A DNA stretch of 10,873 nt, from contig JANXVK010000417.1 of the NCBI GenBank assembly GCA_025351675.1, positions 1 to 10,873 of the forward strand, written 5' to 3'. The DNA comes from Rhizobacter sp. (GTDB lineage Bacteria > Pseudomonadota > Gammaproteobacteria > Burkholderiales > Burkholderiaceae_C). This document shows positions 6,141 to 10,873 of this stretch, piece after piece. The stretch's first letter is position 1. Each line of letters starts with the position of its first letter. The notes below the pieces were generated by a model. The model was not told the origin of the DNA. It saw nothing but the letters and a program-made list of their open reading frames with translations, and did no database searches. The translations under genes were made by a program, and so were the position numbers.

Positions 6141-6824
6141 GTGACTGATTCCGCCCTGCCCACGCTGCTGCAGTTGCCGCTGTTCCCACTGCAATCGGTG
6201 CTGTTCCCCGGGGGCCTGCTGCCGCTGCAGATTTTCGAGGTCCGCTACCTCGACATGATCGCGCGCCGCCACGCGGCCGGCGAGCCTTTCGGCGTGGTCT
6301 GCCTGACGCAGGGCCAAGCCGAACAGCGCGCCTCGGGCGCGCCGAGTGGCGACGGTTTCGCGAACGAGGCCTTCCACCCGATCGGCACGCTCGCGCGCAT
6401 CGACACGCTCGAGCGACCCGGCCCGGGCCTGATGCAGATCGGCTGCACCGGTACGCAGCGCTTTCGCATCCTGCGCAGTGCCCGGCAGAAGTTCGGGCTG
6501 TGGGTCGCAGATGCCGAGTTGCTGCCCGGCGACGCCGCGGTGCCGGTGCCCGACGACATCGTCTTTACACGCGAGGCGCTGCAGGGCCTGCTGCGCGACC
6601 TCCGGCACACGATCGCGCAAGGCGGCCAGTCGGGTGTTGAATTGCCGCTGCGCCTGCCGTACCACTGGGACGATTGCGGCTGGCTCGCCAACCGCTGGTG
6701 CGAGCTGCTGCCGCTGGCGTCGGCGCTGAAGCAGCGCTTCATGACGCTCGACAGCCCGGTGCTGCGGCTCGAACTGGTGGCCGACACGCTCGGGCAGATG
6801 GGGTTTACGCTGCCGGCGAGGTGA
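6141..6824 (+). CDS. Stand-alone LON substrate-binding-domain protein
   Basis: A 227-residue cytosolic protein consisting of a single Lon N-terminal domain (LON_substr_bdg). The typical opening LPLFPLQSVLFPGGLLPLQIFEVRYLDM is at residues 12-39, followed by GEPFGVVCL (47-54), IGTLARI (81-87) and GTQRFRI (104-110). There is no ATPase or protease domain, so it is not Lon itself. Such short LON proteins are common in proteobacteria and their role is unclear; binding of damaged or unfolded protein is a guess. The GTG at 6141 is the only reasonable start, because an in-frame TAG lies at 6129-6131 and no ATG precedes the conserved block. No Shine-Dalgarno is visible. It converges with the Bug gene, leaving 15 bases between the stops. 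Confidence 0.88.
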   Translation: MTDSALPTLLQLPLFPLQSVLFPGGLLPLQIFEVRYLDMIARRHAAGEPFGVVCLTQGQAEQRASGAPSGDGFANEAFHPIGTLARIDTLERPGPGLMQIGCTGTQRFRILRSARQKFGLWVADAELLPGDAAVPVPDDIVFTREALQGLLRDLRHTIAQGGQSGVELPLRLPYHWDDCGWLANRWCELLPLASALKQRFMTLDSPVLRLELVADTLGQMGFTLPAR

Positions 6825-6839
6825 GTTCGCCGGGCCGTC

Positions 6840-7835
6840 TCAATCCACCTTCGCGCCCGACACCTTCACGACCTGTGCCCACTTCGCCGTCTCGGCCGCG
6901 ATGAACTTCGCGAACTCGGCCGTCGGTTGCCCGCCCGGGATTGCGCCTTGCGACAGCAGACGCTCCTTGAACGCCGGCGATTGGAACGACTTGGCCGTTT
7001 CCTGGTTGATGCGGTTGACGATCTCCATCGGCGTGCCGGCCGGTGCGAACAGCCCGAACCACGAGCTCGCGTCGAAGCCCTTGATCGGGCCGGCCTCGGC
7101 GACGGTCGGCACGTCGGGCAAGACCGCGCTGCGCTGTGCGCTCGTCACCGCCAGCGCCTTCAGCTTGCCCGACTTGATGTGCGGCATCGCCGAGGGCAGG
7201 TTGTCGAACATCAGGTCCATCGTGCCGCCGATCAGGTCGAGCAGCGCCGGGCCCGAGCCGCGGTACGGAAAGTGGACCATGAACGTGCCGGTCACGCTCT
7301 TGAACAGCTCGCCGCTCAGGTGGATCGAGGTGCCGTTGCCGCTCGACGCCATGTTCAGCTTGCCCGGGTTCGCGCGGGCGTAGCGGATCAGGTCGGCGAC
7401 GTTGCGGATGCCCCAGGCCTCGGCCTTCGCCGGGTTCATCACCAGCACGTTGGGTACGCCGGCGACGAGCACGATCGGCACGAAATCCTTGACCGGGTCG
7501 AACGGCATCTTCGGGTACAGCGCCGCGTTGATCGCGTGCGTGCCGACCGTGCCCATCAACAGGTTGTAGCCGTCGGGGGCAGATTTCGCGATCGCGTCGG
7601 AGCCGAGGTTGCCGCCGGCGCCGGGCTTGTTGTCGATGATGAATGTCTGGCCGAAGGCCTTGCCGAGCTCGGGCACCAACGCGCGGGCGAGGATGTCGGT
7701 GGTGCCGGCCGGCGCGAACGGCACGACGACGCGCACCGGCTTGTTCGGCCAAGCGGCCTGCGCGCGCGCGGACACCTGCAGGAGCAATGTGCCGGCGCTG
7801 GCGAGCAGCAGCTGGCGGCGGTCGATCGAGTTCAT
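6840..7835 (-). CDS. Bug-family (TctC-like) periplasmic tricarboxylate/carboxylate receptor
   Basis: A 331-residue extracytoplasmic solute-binding protein of the Bug family, which is greatly expanded in Burkholderiales. Residues 1-26 form a signal peptide with a twin-arginine-like [11 protein letters not shown] and likely cleavage after ARA. The mature part shows the family's first ligand loop [13 protein letters not shown] (39-51), the block [17 protein letters not shown] (68-84), the repeat-region [15 protein letters not shown] (164-178) and [16 protein letters not shown] (189-204). ATG 7835 has AAAGG about 8 bases upstream; the frame extends to 8096 but without a plausible N-terminus. No TctA/TctB membrane genes lie nearby, so this is an orphan receptor whose ligand cannot be predicted. 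The family assignment is secure. Confidence 0.93.
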   Translation of the reverse strand: MNSIDRRQLLLASAGTLLLQVSARAQAAWPNKPVRVVVPFAPAGTTDILARALVPELGKAFGQTFIIDNKPGAGGNLGSDAIAKSAPDGYNLLMGTVGTHAINAALYPKMPFDPVKDFVPIVLVAGVPNVLVMNPAKAEAWGIRNVADLIRYARANPGKLNMASSGNGTSIHLSGELFKSVTGTFMVHFPYRGSGPALLDLIGGTMDLMFDNLPSAMPHIKSGKLKALAVTSAQRSAVLPDVPTVAEAGPIKGFDASSWFGLFAPAGTPMEIVNRINQETAKSFQSPAFKERLLSQGAIPGGQPTAEFAKFIAAETAKWAQVVKVSGAKVD

Positions 7836-8151
7836 CGCGGAGCCCTTTTTCGAAACTGCAGAGTGCGCGCAGTGTCTCGCAGCGCGGGGCGCTGCTTCAG
7901 AGGGCTTGCCCGAAGCCTGCTGACAGCCGCTGGGCGCCTGCGGCGCCGTCCCCCGGGGGAGCTCGGTCCGTCGAGGTCCACGCAGTCGGCCTCTTCGTGG
8001 CCCATGGCGACCCGGCGCTGGCCCGAGTCGGACAGTCAGGAATAAAAGAAGGGAAGCGGGACAGTGATTTGCCAGGGCTCGCTCTCGACTCTGCACCGGC
8101 CTGCCCGCTCCCCTCTGGACGTCAGTGGCGTCCGCGAAAACTCGTGTTCTT
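7836..8151. other. 316-bp stretch without a convincing gene
   Basis: This lies between the Bug gene and the small ORF ending at 8152, both leftward. It should contain the Bug promoter, but no clear -35/-10 pair is visible. GGCGCC-TGC-GGCGCC (7933-7947) can form a short hairpin, and a 12-bp perfect palindrome TCCCCCGGGGGA follows at 7949-7960. Together they resemble the repeat elements elsewhere in the window. A purine-rich tract, AATAAAAGAAGGGAAGCGGG, occurs near 8041-8060. Open frames across it on either strand have no recognisable domain and mostly continue from antisense shadows. Confidence 0.5.
7931..7970. repeat. Palindromic GC-rich element upstream of the Bug gene (element C)
   Basis: The hairpin GGCGCC-TGC-GGCGCC (7933-7947) sits directly next to the palindrome TCCCCCGGGGGA (7949-7960), followed by GCTCGGTCC. 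The C-run/G-run core followed by AGC matches the core of the element at 5479-5552. It is the least complete member of the presumed family, about 95-130 bases upstream of the Bug start codon. Confidence 0.35.
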
Positions 8152-8340
8152 TCAGCGCAGGCTGAGGCCCGGCCGCAGGAACAGCGACAGCTGCGCGGGT
8201 GCGTGGCTCGTCTGCAGAACCCGGAACGGCAGGCGGGGTGTCACTTGCAGAATCGGTGCCTTGCGCTGCGGCAGCACCGCGCTCGCGGCGGCGCGGGGGC
8301 GGGTGGACGCTGCTGCGCTGGTGTTCGTCAACGTGCTCAT
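8152..8340 (-). CDS. Small unrecognised protein, 62 aa, second of a coupled pair
   Basis: I do not recognise this protein. It starts [20 protein letters not shown], an Ala/Ser/Thr-rich basic region, and ends in a Leu/Pro-rich segment, [14 protein letters not shown]. It has no cysteine, no clear membrane helix and no catalytic motif. The ATG shares bases with the stop of the preceding small ORF in a TGATG junction (8338-8342), a layout typical of translational reinitiation. A GGGGG lies just upstream. Third codon positions are strongly G or C and codons such as CTG, CGC, CCG and GCG dominate, as in the surrounding genes; in GC-rich DNA this is only moderate support. It could be a real small protein or chance open frame. 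Confidence 0.4.
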   Translation of the reverse strand: MSTLTNTSAAASTRPRAAASAVLPQRKAPILQVTPRLPFRVLQTSHAPAQLSLFLRPGLSLR

Positions 8341-8570
8341 CAAACCCCCGGGGCGCTGTGGCGCGCGCTGACATCGAAATGCGGGCCGGTCACCGGCATC
8401 AGCACACTGGCGGCGTGGCTCATCCAGTCGGACAGGTCGAGCGTCGTCGGCAGGCGCGTCGCGGTCGGTTGCGTCAAGCGCAGCACCGACGAGGCACCAC
8501 CGCGGCAACTCGGGTTGGCAGGCCGCAAGCGGCGAGGCGTGACAGATTTCACAGTGCGGTTCAGCGGCAT
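8340..8570 (-). CDS. Small unrecognised protein, 76 aa, first of a coupled pair
   Basis: No family is recognised. The N-terminal half is basic (PRRLRPANPSCRGG), followed by a more hydrophobic/acidic part, LPTTLDLSDWMSHAASVLMP, that could form one amphipathic helix, and the tail FDVSARHSAPGV. ATG 8570 has AAAGGA ten bases upstream. An alternative ATG at 8660 has AGGGG nine bases upstream and would add 30 residues, but the codons in that extension (many ending in A or T) do not match the genome style, so the shorter form is preferred. The stop overlaps the start of the next small ORF (TGATG). It has its own 250-bp upstream region with two dyad elements. Coding status is moderately supported. 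Confidence 0.42.
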   Translation of the reverse strand: MPLNRTVKSVTPRRLRPANPSCRGGASSVLRLTQPTATRLPTTLDLSDWMSHAASVLMPVTGPHFDVSARHSAPGV

Positions 8571-8603
8571 GACAACGACGTCCTTTGGAGTCCTCGGCCC
8601 GGC

Positions 8604-8618
8604 GCCGCTTGAAGCGGC
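8604..8618 (-). promoter_or_regulatory. Short hairpin in the leader of the small-ORF pair
   Basis: GCCGCTT and AAGCGGC form a 7-bp dyad around a single central base; as RNA it gives a 5-bp stem with a 5-base loop. It lies about 35 bases before the ATG at 8570. It may be a leader structure or an operator. Confidence 0.3.
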
Positions 8619-8637
8619 ATCCGGGTGCTGTGACCAA

Positions 8638-8656
8638 CACAAACGCAACGTTTGTG
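8638..8656. promoter_or_regulatory. Perfect 8-3-8 dyad, candidate operator
   Basis: CACAAACG (8638-8645), CAA (8646-8648), CGTTTGTG (8649-8656) is a perfect inverted repeat of 19 bases in an AT-richer spacer. It is the size and shape of a dimeric regulator site and lies about 70-90 bases upstream of the small ORF start. No cognate regulator is encoded in the window. Confidence 0.45.
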
Positions 8657-8669
8657 CCATGCCTGCTCA

Positions 8670-8684
8670 CCCCTCATTTAGGGG
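8670..8684. promoter_or_regulatory. CCCCT-N5-AGGGG dyad, candidate operator
   Basis: CCCCT (8670-8674), CATTT, AGGGG (8680-8684) is a perfect 5-5-5 dyad, 13 bases from the previous one. The two together look like a bipartite control site. On the leftward strand its AGGGG could instead serve as a Shine-Dalgarno for the ATG at 8660, so its role is ambiguous. Confidence 0.4.
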
Positions 8685-8792
8685 GGTTCCGAACAAGACT
8701 TGACTCCGAATCTCACAACTACCTACGAAACGCGACGCAAGTCGTAAAAGATACGTTACAGGTTCGACGGGATGCGTCGGCGTTGGGCCTTG

Positions 8793-8847
8793 CGCCGCCG
8801 CGCGGTACCCGCGCGAAGGGTTACGCGGCCGCGCGGTATCCGCGCGG
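8793..8847 (-). terminator. Two tandem GC hairpins around the ABC ATPase stop codon
   Basis: Two 23-bp near-copies (8793-8815 and 8824-8846, 21 of 23 identical, offset 31) flank the stop codon at 8821-8823. Each can fold: CCGCGCGG-loop-CCGCGCGG at 8829-8847 (8-bp stem, inside the last codons) and CGCGCGG-loop-CCGCGCG at 8799-8815 (7-bp stem, after the stop). They mark the end of the transporter operon. No T-run follows, so they may protect the message end or assist factor-dependent termination instead of acting as intrinsic terminators. Confidence 0.4.
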
Positions 8848-10542
8848 AATGGCGCTCAGCAATTTGCGCGTGTACTCCTGCTGTGGCGCATCAAGAATCT
8901 GCGCGACGCTGGCCTGCTCGACCACTTCGCCGTCCTTCATCACCAGCACCTCGTCGGCCATGAAGCGCACCACCGCGAGGTCGTGGCTGATGAAGATGTA
9001 GGCGAGGCCGAGTTCGTCCTGCAGGTCGCGCAAAAGGTTCAGTACCTGCGCCTGGACCGAGACGTCGAGCGCGCTCACGGCCTCGTCGAGCACCAGCACC
9101 TCGGGGTCCAGCGTCAGGCAGCGCGCGATCGCGACGCGCTGGCGCTGGCCGCCAGAGAACTCGTGCGGGTACTTGTCCATCGCCTCGTCGGTCAGGCCAA
9201 CCTTGGCCAGCAGCGCGCGGGCGCGGGCTTCGCGATCGGCGGGGCCGGTGCCGACGCCGTGAATCGTCATCGGCTCGATCAGTGCCTGGCCGACCGTGAA
9301 GCGCGGGTTCAGCGACGCGTACGGGTTCTGAAACACGACCTGGATGCGCTTGCGCATCGGCAGCATCGCGCGCTTGCTGAGCGCGAGCAGGTCGATGCCA
9401 TCGAAGGTGACGCTGCCGCCGACCGGCCCACCGCTGGGCTCGTGCAGCCGCAGCAGCGCCAGGCCCATCGTCGTTTTGCCCGAGCCCGATTCGCCGACGA
9501 CACCGAGCGTGTGGCCCTGGCGCAGCTTGAACGTGGCGCCCTTCACGGCGCGGAACTCCTTGCGGCCGAACACGCCGCTGTGCAGCCAGAAGCTTTTCGT
9601 CAGCGCGCTGGCTTCGATGATGACGCGCGCGTTCGGGTCTTTCGCCTTGCTGTTGACGCCGCCGGCGCGGCCCCCGCCGGTGGCAACGCCGCCGGCCTGA
9701 AGCGCCATGTGATCGTCGATCACCATCAGGCGCGACTGGCGCTGGTCAAGCGTGGGGCGGCAGGCGAGCAGCGCCTTCGTGTACGCGTCTTTCGGGTCGG
9801 CGAAGATGGCGGCCACCGGCGCCTGCTCGCGCACCGTGCCGCCGCGCATCACGACCACATGGTCGGCGATCTCGCCGACGACGCCGAGGTCGTGGCTGAT
9901 GAACAGCATGCTCATGCGGTACTTCGCTTTCAGCCCCGCGAGCAGCTCCATGATCTGACGCTGGATCGTCACGTCGAGTGCGGTGGTCGGCTCGTCGGCG
10001 ATCAGCAGCTTCGGCTCGCCGGCCAGCGCCATCGCGATCATCACGCGCTGCTGCTGGCCGCCCGAGAGCTCGTGCGGGTAGGCCGACAGCCGCCGCTTCG
10101 GCTCGGGCATGCCGACCTCGACGAGCAGCGCCTCGGCGCGCTTCATCGCCGCGCGTGCGTTGAGCCCGAGGTGCTTCATCAGCGGCTCGCAGATCTGCTG
10201 GCCGCAGGTGAAGACCGGGTTCAGCGAGGTCATCGGATCCTGGAAGACGCAGGCGATCTCCTTGCCACGCAGCTTCTGCAATTCGCGCATCGGCGTCGCC
10301 AGCATGTCGCGGCCCTGGAACGCGATCGCGCCGCTGCGCTCGGCGTTGTCGGGCAGCAGGTTCAGGATCGACATCGCGGTGACGCTCTTGCCCGAGCCCG
10401 ACTCGCCGACGAGCGCGACCGTGGTGTTCTCGGGCACGTCGAAGCTGACGCCCTTGACAGCTTCGAAGCGTTGAACCACGCCGCCGACCTTGCCGGTTCG
10501 GAACGCGACGCGAAGGTCTTTGATCGACAACAAGATGCTCAT
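8821..10542 (-). CDS. Fused two-domain ABC ATPase of a peptide/nickel (Dpp/Opp/YejF-type) importer
   Basis: A 573-residue cytoplasmic ATPase combining DppD-like and DppF-like halves. Domain 1: Walker A GESGSGKS (46-53), Q-loop Q101 in [11 protein letters not shown], signature LSGGQQQR (159-166), Walker B LLIADEP (179-185), H217. Domain 2: GESGSGKT (350-357), Q405 in [19 protein letters not shown] (462-469), VLVLDEA (482-488), H520. Both halves appear catalytically intact. Each ends in a shortened oligopeptide-type tail ([22 protein letters not shown]); the linker around 281-300 is Gly/Ala-rich. ATG 10542 has GAGG about 6 bases upstream and overlaps the permease stop (ATGA); the frame to 10701 is just antisense-like extension. 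The transported solute is unknown; dipeptides, oligopeptides, glutathione or microcin-like peptides all use this architecture. Confidence 0.95.
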   Translation of the reverse strand: MSILLSIKDLRVAFRTGKVGGVVQRFEAVKGVSFDVPENTTVALVGESGSGKSVTAMSILNLLPDNAERSGAIAFQGRDMLATPMRELQKLRGKEIACVFQDPMTSLNPVFTCGQQICEPLMKHLGLNARAAMKRAEALLVEVGMPEPKRRLSAYPHELSGGQQQRVMIAMALAGEPKLLIADEPTTALDVTIQRQIMELLAGLKAKYRMSMLFISHDLGVVGEIADHVVVMRGGTVREQAPVAAIFADPKDAYTKALLACRPTLDQRQSRLMVIDDHMALQAGGVATGGGRAGGVNSKAKDPNARVIIEASALTKSFWLHSGVFGRKEFRAVKGATFKLRQGHTLGVVGESGSGKTTMGLALLRLHEPSGGPVGGSVTFDGIDLLALSKRAMLPMRKRIQVVFQNPYASLNPRFTVGQALIEPMTIHGVGTGPADREARARALLAKVGLTDEAMDKYPHEFSGGQRQRVAIARCLTLDPEVLVLDEAVSALDVSVQAQVLNLLRDLQDELGLAYIFISHDLAVVRFMADEVLVMKDGEVVEQASVAQILDAPQQEYTRKLLSAIPRGYRAAA

Positions 10543-10873
10543 TCCAGACCTCGCAGCTTCGGATCCAGCGCATCGCGCAGCGCATCGGTCATCAGCGAGA
10601 ACGCGGTGACGAACACCGCCATGAAGATCGTCGCCGCGGCGAGCTGCCACCAGTGACCGAGGATCAGCTCGCTCTGCGCTTCCGAGAGCATTGTTCCCCA
10701 CGAAACCTGGTCGACGCCGACGCCCAGGCCCAGGTACGACAGGATCACCTCCGACTTGATGAAGCCGACGACGTGGATCGAGAGCTGCACCAGCACCACG
10801 TGGCTGACGTTCGGCAGGATGTGACGGAACATGCGCGACGCGTTGCTCGCACCGATCGCCTCGGCCGAGCGCA
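10539..10873 (-). CDS. OppC/DppC-like ABC transporter permease, C-terminal part (cut by window edge)
   Basis: The last 111 codons of an inner-membrane permease; the N-terminal part lies beyond the right edge. The frame stays open to the window end and reads RSAEAIGASNASRMFRHILPN, which is the EAA loop (E-A-x-x-x-G) that docks on the ATPase. Then come IKSEVILSYLGLGV and SWGTMLSEAQSELILGHWWQ, typical of the DppC/OppC subgroup, a membrane helix AAATIFMAVFVTAFSLM, and the DALRDALDPKLRGL tail. It overlaps the ATPase gene by four bases (ATGA). By analogy a second permease and a substrate-binding protein should lie further right. Confidence 0.93.
   Translation of the reverse strand, partial: RSAEAIGASNASRMFRHILPNVSHVVLVQLSIHVVGFIKSEVILSYLGLGVGVDQVSWGTMLSEAQSELILGHWWQLAAATIFMAVFVTAFSLMTDALRDALDPKLRGLE

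Noticed and set aside
6927..8045. A 372-codon open frame on the + strand
   Set aside because: Most of it is antisense to the Bug receptor gene and it has shadow-type composition; the part past 7835 has no independent support.
8117..8133. GGACG/CGTCC dyad after the second small ORF, considered as a terminator
   Set aside because: The stem is only five base pairs with no T-run and is within chance expectation for this GC content.
8152..8670. A longer 172-codon version of the second small ORF on the - strand
   Set aside because: The upstream 110 codons overlap the first small ORF in another frame and have cysteine- and arginine-rich shadow composition; the TGATG start at 8340 is better.
8700..8729. 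Promoter-like TTGACT with TACGAA at 18-bp spacing on the + strand
   Set aside because: It would transcribe antisense into the ABC ATPase gene with no gene to serve, and the -10 match is weak.
8983..10656. A 557-codon open frame on the + strand
   Set aside because: It runs antisense to the clearly real fused ABC ATPase, is rich in Arg, Ala, His and Gln with no domain, and is the usual shadow of a GC3-biased gene.

Overview
The window is very GC-rich chromosomal DNA with a strong preference for G or C at third codon positions. Its gene families (an orphan Bug-type periplasmic receptor, a split YeeE/YedE transporter, an OppC/fused-ATPase peptide-type ABC transporter) point to a betaproteobacterium of the order Burkholderiales, perhaps near Rubrivivax, Leptothrix or Methylibium. 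The order is fairly secure; anything finer is a guess. I see no rRNA, tRNA, CRISPR array, transposase or integrase.

Left part (1-2104): a leftward pair made of a secreted SoxH-like metallo-beta-lactamase-fold hydrolase followed by a SAM-dependent methyltransferase cut off by the window edge. Diverging from it across a 92-bp spacer is a split YeeE/YedE transporter made of two half-size membrane proteins, each keeping a cysteine motif of the thiosulfate/sulfur-transport family. The arrangement suggests handling of reduced sulfur.

Middle part (2101-6038): four genes form two converging arms. Rightward are a GT2 polyprenyl-phosphate glycosyltransferase with a C-terminal membrane anchor and a ChbG/HpnK/NaxD-type carbohydrate deacetylase. 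Leftward are an ArnT-like GT83 membrane glycosyltransferase and a GtrA-type small membrane protein. Together they supply every step of a route that loads an N-acetylated sugar on undecaprenyl phosphate, deacetylates it, flips it and transfers it to lipid A or another envelope acceptor. This matches the logic of FlmF2-NaxD-FlmK in Francisella and the Lgm system in Bordetella. The rightward arm is joined by an ATGA overlap to the second YeeE/YedE gene.

Right-middle part (6141-8570): a stand-alone LON-domain protein with a GTG start and no visible ribosome binding site converges with an orphan Bug receptor. Upstream of the receptor is a 316-bp stretch with no convincing gene, then two small unrecognised ORFs joined by a TGATG junction. 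The region in front of them contains two close, near-perfect dyad elements.

Right part (8821-10873): the last two genes of a peptide/nickel-type ABC importer operon, an OppC/DppC-like permease cut by the window edge and a fused two-domain ATPase, overlapping by ATGA. Two near-identical GC hairpins flank the ATPase stop codon.

GC-rich, partly palindromic repeat elements of one apparent family lie between genes. One copy appears to sit in frame inside the ArnT-like gene, where it encodes a Gly/Pro-rich loop. No wholly new defence or mobile system is evident. The points most worth following up are the lipid-modification cassette, the in-frame repeat and the small-ORF pair with its dyads.
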